Shown: positions 16,715 to 25,655 of the stretch, piece after piece
How positions within the stretch are numbered: the first letter of the stretch is position 1
Layout of the letters: each line of letters begins with the position of its first letter
DNA from: Solimonas thermocellulolyticum
GTDB taxonomy: Bacteria > Pseudomonadota > Gammaproteobacteria > Nevskiales > Nevskiaceae
Direction: 5' to 3'
Assembly: GCF_040327995.1 (NCBI RefSeq)
Contig: NZ_JBEPIJ010000012.1
Location: 1 to 64,000, forward strand
DNA length: 64,000 bases
Translations under genes and position numbers: made by a program
The notes under the pieces: model-generated
The model's input: only the letters and a program-made list of their open reading frames with translations
The model's database searches: none
What the model was told of the DNA's origin: nothing

Positions 16715-18052
16715 CTACGCCGGCCGGCGCCCGCTCGCCCGACCGATGCCCTGGTAGTCGAAGCCGAGTTCGGCCAGTGCCGCCGGATCGTACAGATTGC
16801 GCCCGTCGAAGATCGCCGGCCGCCGCATCCGCGCCTTGATCAGCGCGAAGTCCGGACTGCGGAACTGGCGCCATTCGGTGACCAAGGCCAGGGCGTCGGC
16901 CCCCTCGCAAGCGGCCTCGGCGCTGTCCGCCAGCACCAGATCGGCGCGCTCGCCGTAGATGCGGCGGGTGGCATCCATCGCGACCGGATCGTACGCGCGC
17001 ACCACGCCACCGGCGGCCCAGATCGACTCCATCAGCACCCGGCTCGGCGCCGCGCGCATGTCGTCGGTATTCGGCTTGAACGCCAGCCCCCAGAGCGCGA
17101 TGGTCTTGCCGGCAACACCGCCCAGATAGGCGTCGATGCGCTCGAACAGCAGGTGCTTCTGGCGTTCGTTGGCGGCCTCGACCGCCGCCAGCACGCCAAG
17201 GTGCTGGCCGACCTCCTCGCCGCTGCGCTGCAGCGCCCGAACGTCCTTGGGAAAGCACGACCCGCCATAGCCGCAGCCGGCGTACAGGAAGTGAAAGCCG
17301 ATACGCGGGTCCGAGCCGATGCCGCGGCGCACCGACTCGATGTCGGCGCCGACCTTCTCGGCGAGCAGCGCCAGCTCGTTCATGAAGCTGATGCGCGTCG
17401 CCAGCATCGCGTTGGCGGCGTACTTGGTCAGCTCGGCTGACTCGATGTCCATCGCCATCAGCCGGTCGTGATTGCGATTGAACGGCGCGTACAGCGTGCG
17501 CATCAGATCCAGCGCGCGCGCGCTGTCGGTGCCGACGATGATGCGGTCGGGCCGCGTGAAGTCCTCGACCGCAGCGCCTTCTTTGAGGAACTCCGGATTG
17601 GCGACGACGTCGAACTCGATCGTCGCGCCGCGCGCCTGCAGCGCCCGTGCCACCGCTGCGCGCACCTTGCGCGCGGTGCCGACCGGTACCGTCGATTTGG
17701 TGCAGATCGCGCGATAGCCGTTCATGTGCTCACCGATGGTGCGCGCGACCTCAAGCACGTGCTGCAGGTCGGCCGAGCCATCTTCCTGCGGCGGCGTGCC
17801 GACCGCGATGAAGATCAGCTCGCCGTGCGCGACGCCGTCGGCGGCATCGGTGGTAAAGCGCAGACGACCGGCGCGCGCGTTTCGCGTCAGCAGCGCATCG
17901 ACGCCCGGCTCGTAGAACGGGCAATGGCCGGACTGCAGCATCGCCACCCGCTCGGGGTCGACATCGATGCAGACCACGCGGTTGCCCGCATCCGCCAGAC
18001 AGGCGGCGGTGACCAGACCCACATAGCCCGACCCGAAAACCGTCACATTCAT
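16715..18052 (-). CDS. ugd: UDP-glucose 6-dehydrogenase
   Basis: Oxidises UDP-glucose to UDP-glucuronate with two NAD+, supplying surface polysaccharide precursors. 445 residues. Rossmann start MNVTVFGSGYVGLVTAACLA; NAD loop VAVGTPPQEDGSADL; catalytic Cys in YAGCGYGGSCFPKDV; the C-terminal UDP-binding domain contains WGLAFKPNTDDMR. It sits directly upstream of a decayed nucleotide-sugar epimerase (18110-19009), which would have used its product, so the pathway has probably been lost or moved. Confidence 0.96.
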   Translation of the reverse strand: MNVTVFGSGYVGLVTAACLADAGNRVVCIDVDPERVAMLQSGHCPFYEPGVDALLTRNARAGRLRFTTDAADGVAHGELIFIAVGTPPQEDGSADLQHVLEVARTIGEHMNGYRAICTKSTVPVGTARKVRAAVARALQARGATIEFDVVANPEFLKEGAAVEDFTRPDRIIVGTDSARALDLMRTLYAPFNRNHDRLMAMDIESAELTKYAANAMLATRISFMNELALLAEKVGADIESVRRGIGSDPRIGFHFLYAGCGYGGSCFPKDVRALQRSGEEVGQHLGVLAAVEAANERQKHLLFERIDAYLGGVAGKTIALWGLAFKPNTDDMRAAPSRVLMESIWAAGGVVRAYDPVAMDATRRIYGERADLVLADSAEAACEGADALALVTEWRQFRSPDFALIKARMRRPAIFDGRNLYDPAALAELGFDYQGIGRASGRRPA

Positions 18053-18109
18053 GTGTTGATGACCTCGATGCTGTGCAGGACAGTCATGCCCCGCGGTGAT
18101 GTACCCCGG

Positions 18110-19009
18110 TCAAGAGCGGTGATAGCCGCGATACTAGTCGACGAAGCGCGCCAGGCCGGTCTCGATCGGCGTCGACGGTGCGAAGCCGGTATCGCGCATC
18201 AGCGCGTCGACATCGGCGTAGGTGCGATGCACGGCGCCCGGCAACATTGGGCGCAGGACCTCGCGCGCCGTGCGGCCGGTGAGCCGATCCAGAATCGCGA
18301 TGAAGTCGAGCAGCTCAACTGGCTGATGGTTGCCGATGTTGTACAGCCGGTGCGGCGCGCGGCTGCGTCCGAGCACTGGCGGATCGCCGGTCCACAACGG
18401 ATCGCGCGCCGGTGGACGGTCGAGCGTGCGCAACACGCCGTCGATGATGTCCTCGACATCGGTGAAGTCTCGCGCCATCTCGCCGTTGTTGAAGACCTCG
18501 ATCTTCCGGTCCTCGGACAAGGTCATGGTTAAGCTGCAGTAGGTCATGTCCTGCCGCCCCCAGGGGCCGTATACGCTGAAGAAGCGGCCCGGTCGCCGCG
18601 ATCGCACAAAGGTCCGCGTCGGCATGCGCCATCGCCTCGTTGGCCCTCTTGGTCGGGCGTACAGGCTCACCGGATGGTCGGCCGGATCGGTCACCCAGAG
18701 GTGCACGCGGGTGTTGGCGCCATACACCGAACTCGACGAGGCGCAGACCAGGTGCTGCGGCGGCTGCTGGCGGCAGCCTTCGAGCAGATTGGTAAAGCCG
18801 AGCAATTTGCGGTCGATGCAGGCTCGCGGATGGGTCAGCGAATCGCGCACGCGGCCTGCGCCGCCAGATGCACCACGGCGTCGGGCCGGCTCCGTACGAA
18901 TAGCGCGAGCAGCGCGTGCGCATCGGCCATATCGAGCTGCTCGAAGGCGCAGCGCTCGGGCGGTGTGGAGCCCCACGAATCCGGCGACGACAGTCAGCAC
19001 AATGTTCAT
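18110..19009 (-). pseudogene. decayed UDP-glucuronate 4-epimerase-like gene
   Basis: Extended SDR epimerase fragments are scattered over all three minus-strand frames. Recognisable pieces, in order, are: AGFVGLHTARAL (NAD loop, GxxGxxG damaged); FEQLDMADAHALLALF and DAVVHLAAQA in a second frame; SLTHPRA and SSSSVYGANTR back in the first; PTKRANEAMAHA (the YxxxK region) in another; then SVYGPWGR, RDFTDVED and YNIGNHQPVELL. About 30 codons are deleted after ARAL. The frame ends with TAG at 18134-18136, exactly where relatives have Trp in FVxWYRxYH; seven sense codons (YRGYHRS) follow before TGA. No functional protein is expected. Adjacent to ugd, which would have supplied its substrate. Confidence 0.85.
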
Positions 19010-19165
19010 GGCGGGCGATTGTACGAAGCATCGGCTGTCATTGGCCTGTCACGCGCCGTCGTTACCCTTCACGGCCCTCGAAAGCCGCTCATGCATCCGG
19101 TTGAGGGCCGCGGGCGGTCTCGGTGCGATCGTAGCGGCCTGCATCCGCCAGCCAACCGCACCGCC

Positions 19166-20221
19166 ATGTCGCCCATCCAGCACACCCTGCCCCTGTCCGC
19201 CGCGCTGCTGCTCGCCGCCTGCAGCGACAGCGCGCCGCTCAACGTCGACGCCGGCCCGGCGCCGGCGCCTTCGAGCGCCAAGGTCCGCTTCATCGCGATC
19301 GGCGACCCAGGCACTGGCAGCGCCAACCAGTTTGCCGTCGGGGCGGCGATGGCGCAGGTCTGCGAGACCCGCGGTTGCGACTTCGTCGTTGAGCTCGGCG
19401 ACAACATCTATGTCTCGGGTGTCAGCGGCATCTACGACGAGCAGTTCGAGACCAAGTTCGAGCAGCCGTACGCCGCGCTCGACGTGCCGTTCTTCCTGGT
19501 ACTCGGCAATCACGACAACAGCCGCGGCCCCGGCGAGGGCTCGGACAATCGTCGCGGCGACTTCCAGGTCGACTACCACTACCGCAGCGACCGCACGTCG
19601 GATAAGTGGAACATGCCGGCGCGTTACTACACCTTCACCGCGCCACTGGGCAGCGAAGCGCCGCTGGTCGAGTTCTGGGGCCTGGACTCTAATCCGCTCG
19701 CAGCGATCGTCCCCGACCCCGACCCGGCCTGGTTCTGGCCGACCTACGGCGCGGCGCAACTGCAGTGGCTGCAGGAGACCTCGCGGGCCAGCCGCGCGCG
19801 CTGGAAGATCGCGATGAGCCACCACCCGTATCTGTCGAACGGCCTACACGGCAACGCCGGCAGCGCCGACGGCACCAATCCGCTGGTCCCGGGGACGATC
19901 AGCGCACAGCCGTGGAAGGAGTTCGTCGAGGCCGGCATCTGCGCCGAAGGCTTCGACCTGCACCTGCAGGGTCACGACCACGACCTGGAATGGATCAAGC
20001 CGCAGCCGCAGTGCGGCGACACGCATTTCATCGTGTCCGGTGCCGCCGACTCGCCGCGCGGATTCGGTGACGCCGAGCGCAACGAGGTCTTCTACCAGCA
20101 GGACCAGGTGCTCGGCTTCTTCTGGTTCGAGATCGGCCACGATGCGCTGCTCGGCGCGGTCTACCAGCTCGACGATAACGGACAGCCACAGGTCGCCTTC
20201 GAGAAGACGCTGGTCAAGTGA
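19166..20221 (+). CDS. lipoprotein metallophosphatase, purple acid phosphatase-like
   Basis: 351 residues. The N-terminus ends in a lipobox (ALLLAAC, Cys19), so it is probably anchored in the cell envelope. The calcineurin-type metal motifs appear in order: AIGDPGTG, ELGDNIYVSG, VLGNHDNS, MSHHPYLSNG and LQGHDHDLEW. This set resembles tartrate-resistant acid phosphatases. Likely hydrolyses phosphomonoesters outside the cytoplasm; the substrate is not evident. The start at 19166 was chosen because it gives the signal peptide; the open frame upstream is the other strand of the epimerase relic. Its stop overlaps the next gene. Confidence 0.88.
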   Translation: MSPIQHTLPLSAALLLAACSDSAPLNVDAGPAPAPSSAKVRFIAIGDPGTGSANQFAVGAAMAQVCETRGCDFVVELGDNIYVSGVSGIYDEQFETKFEQPYAALDVPFFLVLGNHDNSRGPGEGSDNRRGDFQVDYHYRSDRTSDKWNMPARYYTFTAPLGSEAPLVEFWGLDSNPLAAIVPDPDPAWFWPTYGAAQLQWLQETSRASRARWKIAMSHHPYLSNGLHGNAGSADGTNPLVPGTISAQPWKEFVEAGICAEGFDLHLQGHDHDLEWIKPQPQCGDTHFIVSGAADSPRGFGDAERNEVFYQQDQVLGFFWFEIGHDALLGAVYQLDDNGQPQVAFEKTLVK

Positions 20222-20688
20222 GAGCCGCGGCTCTGACGCTGGCGCTGCTGCTCGTCGCCTGCGGCGGTGAGCGCGTCAGCGACCCGCAGACCGGCATCTC
20301 GCTGCGCGTGCCGGACGGCTGGCAGGTGCAGACCGGCATTCTCGGCATGGCGCTGTGGGCGCGTCCGCGCTTGGGTTCGTGCCCCGGCACCCAAGTCAGC
20401 GTCACGCGCCTGCCGCCGGCGCCGGCCGCGATCGACGACGCCGCGCTGCTCGATGACCGCATCCGCCGCTTCGGCTACAACAGCCACGGATTCGAACTGA
20501 TCGAACGCGATGGCTTGCGCGCCGAGCTGCGCCACCGCCAGGGCAGCGTCGCGCAACAGGTGCTGCTGCAGGTGCACCGGCACGACGACGCGCTGGATCT
20601 GGTCGTCGCCGCCGCCGACCCGGGCTGCTTCGAGACAATGCGCCACAGCCTTCGGCGCATCGCCGACTCGTACCGCGCCTCGTCGTGA
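20218..20688 (+). CDS. small lipoprotein, unknown function
   Basis: 156 residues starting at a GTG that overlaps the phosphatase stop (GTGA), so the two are translationally coupled. The signal peptide ends in a lipobox (LLLVAC, Cys15). The mature part contains SLRVPDGWQVQTG and a pair of cysteines (GSCPGTQ, DPGCFETM) that could form a disulfide. No domain recognised. The coupling suggests that it acts with the envelope phosphatase. Confidence 0.75.
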   Translation: MRAAALTLALLLVACGGERVSDPQTGISLRVPDGWQVQTGILGMALWARPRLGSCPGTQVSVTRLPPAPAAIDDAALLDDRIRRFGYNSHGFELIERDGLRAELRHRQGSVAQQVLLQVHRHDDALDLVVAAADPGCFETMRHSLRRIADSYRASS

Positions 20689-20694
20689 CCCCGG

Positions 20695-22296
20695 CTACAG
20701 CGGCGCCAGCCATGGCGAGCCGTCATCGTAGACGCGGTTTTGCGCGGCGAGGCCGGTGTCCACATCTTCGATGCGCTTGAGCACGCGCCGCGGCGGTGCG
20801 ATCGGCGCTTCGCGGCCGCGGGCGAAATCCTGGGCCAGAACCTTGACGCGATAGGCGCGATTGAGCGCGTCGGCGCGCTCGGCGCTGGGTAGCAACAGCC
20901 AAGCCAGATCGCGATCGCCACCGATCGCGGCGCGGCGCACTTCGGCCTCGTCGAGCGTACCGTCGGCGTGCCAGAAGCGGCGCAGCAGCTCGTCGTTGGC
21001 CAGGAACTCGTCGCCGCCGCGTGCGCGCCGGAAGTAGGTCAGTACCTCCGGATCGGCATGGCCGAGCTGCGCAGTGTCGAGCTGTCCGCGCAGATCCTGC
21101 GGCGCCCAGCCGGCGCTACCGGGCAGTTTGCGCGCGAAGCTGAAGCTACCATCGACGGTCACGCCAAGGTTACTGTGGCAGCCCATGCAGAACTGCTGCT
21201 CGGCGTGGGTCTGCACGCGCAGGCGCCCGTCGGCGTCCTCGATGAAACCCTGATAGCGCCAGCCGAAGTCGTTGGTCAGCCCCGCTAGCGGCGTACCGGC
21301 GAAGCGCGGCAGCAGGCCGGCGGCCTTCTCGCGCGCCTCCTCGGCGTAGGCGGCGGCGACTTCCTCGTCGGTCAGCATCCGCCACTTGCGCGCGTAGCGC
21401 AGCTCGCGCACGCGTCGGCTGCGCGCACCGGGCTGGTCGAGGTCCAGATAGCGCAGGCTGTGCAGGAACTCCGTGCCCTGCGGATATAGACCCACGACCA
21501 GCGCGATGTCGGAAGCGGCACCGGCGTAGCGCGCGGGCAGGCGGACGATGCGCCGGGCGATACCGAGTTCGCCGTCGGCGTCGAGATCGACGCCGATCAG
21601 GCGCTCGTCCACCGCCTCGACTTCGCGCTCGACGCCTTGCGGCGAGGCGATCGCGGCTTCGAGCAAGGCCAGGTTGAGCCGGTACACGGCGCGGCTATCG
21701 CGCCCTTCGCGGTCGCGCCGGAACGCCGGAGGCAGCCGTATCCAGACATCGTTGGCCGTGCCATTGGTCGGCCAGAACGTGCCCGGGGAGGGCTTGAAGC
21801 GCAGCGCGCGCCAGCCGCTGCCATCAAGAGCGAAGCCCTGATCGTCGACGCCGCGGTGCAGATCGAGGTCGGGCACAAAGCCGGGATACTCCAATCTTGC
21901 CGCCAGCGCTGTGCGCAGGGGCGTGTAGTTGTCGGCCGCGATCCACGCATCCATGTCTTCGGTTGAGAATGCCGCGGCCTGCTCGCGCCGGTCGATGAAC
22001 AGTGCGGTCCAGCCGTTGTCCATCGCCGCATCGCTGAAGGCGTATTCGCGCTGCAGGTCGACGGTGTCGGCGCGATTGCGACCCTGTCCGGCGGTGTGGC
22101 AGGTCCAGCACGGATTGGCGCCGTCGGCGGTGTCGGTGTAGCAGGCGGCCGGAATCACCGCTTCGAGATTGTCGATGCGCCCGGTGCTGACCCAGGCCGC
22201 GGCCAGCGGATCGTATTCGGGCATCGGCGCCGACGCGCGCTCGCAGGCGCCAAGGGCTAGCGGCAGAAGCAGCAGAATCGTCGGCGGATGGCGCAT
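20695..22296 (-). CDS. di-haem c-type cytochrome lipoprotein, function unknown
   Basis: 533 residues. Lipobox LALGAC (Cys18) and two CXXCH haem sites, CWTCH at residues 63-67 and CMGCH at 370-374, some 300 residues apart. There is no recognised catalytic domain between them. Segments such as KPSPGTFWPTNGTANDVWIR and GVDLDADGELG (a possible Ca-binding loop) stand out. Likely an envelope electron carrier or oxidoreductase. Divergent from the acyl-CoA dehydrogenase gene with 100 bases between. Conserved uncharacterised family as far as I can judge. Confidence 0.8.
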   Translation of the reverse strand: MRHPPTILLLLPLALGACERASAPMPEYDPLAAAWVSTGRIDNLEAVIPAACYTDTADGANPCWTCHTAGQGRNRADTVDLQREYAFSDAAMDNGWTALFIDRREQAAAFSTEDMDAWIAADNYTPLRTALAARLEYPGFVPDLDLHRGVDDQGFALDGSGWRALRFKPSPGTFWPTNGTANDVWIRLPPAFRRDREGRDSRAVYRLNLALLEAAIASPQGVEREVEAVDERLIGVDLDADGELGIARRIVRLPARYAGAASDIALVVGLYPQGTEFLHSLRYLDLDQPGARSRRVRELRYARKWRMLTDEEVAAAYAEEAREKAAGLLPRFAGTPLAGLTNDFGWRYQGFIEDADGRLRVQTHAEQQFCMGCHSNLGVTVDGSFSFARKLPGSAGWAPQDLRGQLDTAQLGHADPEVLTYFRRARGGDEFLANDELLRRFWHADGTLDEAEVRRAAIGGDRDLAWLLLPSAERADALNRAYRVKVLAQDFARGREAPIAPPRRVLKRIEDVDTGLAAQNRVYDDGSPWLAPL

Positions 22297-22396
22297 GAGC
22301 TACGCATTGTAGGCCGGATCGGCTGGGCGGTTTCGCGCGCAAACCGTGTGCTAGCCTTACGCCCCCGTTTTCGTCCCGCTTCATCAGGATCCCTCG

Positions 22397-24136
<1,740 letters not shown>

Positions 24137-24163
24137 ATCGTCCTTGCACGCCGGAGTGCGCTC

Positions 24164-24643
24164 ATGAGCACGGTTTTCGATTTCCAGGCCAAGACCATCG
24201 ACGGCCGAATGCAGAAGCTCGACGCCTATGCGGGCAAGGTCCTGCTGATCGTCAACGTCGCCAGCAAATGCGGTTTCACCCCGCAGTACAAGGGTCTGGA
24301 AGCCCTGTGGCGCAAGTACAAGGATCGGGGCCTGGTGGTGCTCGGCTTTCCCTGCGACCAGTTCGGTCATCAGGAACCGGGTGACGAGAACGAGATCAAG
24401 AACTTCTGCTCGCTGAACTACGACGTCAGCTTTCCGATGTTCGCGAAGATCGAGGTCAACGGCGCGAACGCGCACCCTCTGTACCGTCACCTCAAGGGCG
24501 AGGCGCCGGGCATCCTCGGCAGCGAAGCCATCAAGTGGAACTTCACCAAGTTTCTCGTCGGCAAGGACGGCAAGGTGGTCAAGCGCTACGGCTCGATGGA
24601 CACCCCCGAGAAGATCGAGGCGGACATCGCCCGGCTACTGTAA
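24164..24643 (+). CDS. glutathione peroxidase (cysteine type)
   Basis: 159 residues, BtuE/GPx family. Thioredoxin fold with the peroxidatic cysteine in NVASKCGFTPQY (Cys, not selenocysteine), the conserved GFPCDQFGHQEPG with the active-site Gln, and WNFTKFLVGKDG with the active-site Trp and Asn. The bacterial enzymes often use thioredoxin rather than glutathione. Cytoplasmic, no signal. It follows the acyl-CoA dehydrogenase, whose oxidase chemistry can give peroxides; the link is inference. Ends in a strong bidirectional terminator. Confidence 0.94.
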   Translation: MSTVFDFQAKTIDGRMQKLDAYAGKVLLIVNVASKCGFTPQYKGLEALWRKYKDRGLVVLGFPCDQFGHQEPGDENEIKNFCSLNYDVSFPMFAKIEVNGANAHPLYRHLKGEAPGILGSEAIKWNFTKFLVGKDGKVVKRYGSMDTPEKIEADIARLL

Positions 24644-24665
24644 GGGGCGCACGACGGCGTAAAGC

Positions 24666-24692
24666 AAAAGGCCGCATCGCTGCGGCCTTTTT
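24666..24692. terminator. bidirectional intrinsic terminator between gpx and cysC
   Basis: A perfect 11-bp stem, AAAAGGCCGCA/TGCGGCCTTTT, with a TCGC loop and a T-tract on both strands. It stands between the convergent ends at 24643 and 24713 and can end both transcripts. Confidence 0.9.
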
Positions 24693-24712
24693 GCTGCCTT
24701 GCCGAAGCGGAG

Positions 24713-25321
24713 TCAGATCCGCCCTTTTTGCTTGAGGAAAGCGAGCAGCTGCTCGACCGACTGCTCGACCGACAGTGCGCCGGTGTCCAGCACCAGGTCG
24801 GGCTTCTCCGGCGCCTCGTAGGGCGAGTCGATGCCGGTGAAGTTCTTGATCTGGCCGGCGCGCGCCTTCTTGTATAAGCCCTTGGGATCGCGGCGCTCGC
24901 ACACGTCCAGCGAAGCGTGCACATAAACCTCGAAGAACTCGCCGGGCGGCATGATGCGGCGCACCAGCTCGCGGTCGGCGCGAAACGGTGAAATGAACGC
25001 CGTCAGCACGATCAGACCCGCGTCGGCGAACAGCTTGGCGACCTCGCCGATACGGCGGATGTTCTCGACGCGCTCGGCGTCGGAGAAACCCAGATCCTTG
25101 TTCAGGCCGTGGCGGATGTTGTCGCCGTCGAGCAGGTAGCTGTGATAGCCGCGTCGGTAGAGCTCGCCCTCCAGCGCATTGGCGACGGTGGACTTGCCGG
25201 CACCGGATAGGCCGGTGAACCAGATCACGCAGGGCTGCTGCTTCTTTTGCTGCGCACGCTCGGCGCGGGTGACGTTGTGGGGATGCCAGACGACGTTGGT
25301 GGCTTTGACGGTCGGTTCCAA
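24713..25321 (-). CDS. cysC: adenylylsulfate (APS) kinase
   Basis: Phosphorylates APS to PAPS in sulfate assimilation. 202 residues starting at a TTG (25321-25319) preceded by AGGAAG; no ATG lies before the conserved NVVWHPHNVTRAER. Walker A is GLSGAGKST. Other family motifs: LLDGDNIRHGLNKDLGFS, RRIGEVAKLFADAGLIVLTAFIS, KGLYKKARAGQIKNFTGIDS. Stand-alone CysC, not fused to CysN. Full family length. Upstream is the AT-rich island before the glucosylglycerol gene, divergent from it. Confidence 0.93.
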   Translation of the reverse strand: MEPTVKATNVVWHPHNVTRAERAQQKKQQPCVIWFTGLSGAGKSTVANALEGELYRRGYHSYLLDGDNIRHGLNKDLGFSDAERVENIRRIGEVAKLFADAGLIVLTAFISPFRADRELVRRIMPPGEFFEVYVHASLDVCERRDPKGLYKKARAGQIKNFTGIDSPYEAPEKPDLVLDTGALSVEQSVEQLLAFLKQKGRI

Positions 25322-25655
25322 GGTTCGTGCTTCCTGATGGCGTGGACGGGCGGCACGCAAGGTTACGGATGCGCGGCGCCTTTCGCCACTCGCGCCGCGA
25401 CGGCGGAAGGGGAACCAGTGCGCGCCACAAGTGATTCTTCTCATATTGGGGATATGACCGAAACTGTCACGAAAAATGGCTCAATGCGCACGTCTTAACG
25501 CCAATAACGCTGCATTTTCGGCCTTCATCACTTGATCTTCATCGTCATTCAACCAATTCACTATCAAATACTTATCGTATATTTGATATACTCCGTTGGT
25601 TCCCGCCGTCGGCTTATGTCGGCGCGCTCCATATTTCGCACCACGGAGATCGCGC
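25322..25655. other. 334-base non-coding island, AT-rich in 25431-25615
   Basis: Between divergent cysC and the glucosylglycerol gene. Base composition drops sharply compared with the surrounding high-GC genes, with runs such as CGTATATTTGATATACT. Open frames crossing it lack coding character in my reading. It holds the inverted repeat and extended -10 at 25562-25592. Such AT islands in GC-rich genomes often mark strongly regulated promoters bound by nucleoid proteins. Confidence 0.7.
25562..25592 (+). promoter_or_regulatory. 9-bp inverted repeat overlapping an extended -10
   Basis: TATCAAATA (25562-25570) and TATTTGATA (25580-25588) are perfect inverted arms with a 9-base spacer, so the arms lie on one face of the helix. 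The right arm runs into TGATATACT (25584-25592), an extended -10 64 bases before the start at 25656. The -35 is poor. A repressor here would occlude RNA polymerase. No adjacent regulator gene identifies the protein. Confidence 0.6.

Noticed and set aside
14422..16839. 805-residue plus-strand frame over secD and yajC
   Set aside because: Rich in Arg/His/Asp/Gln without domains; SecD and YajC are certain on the other strand.
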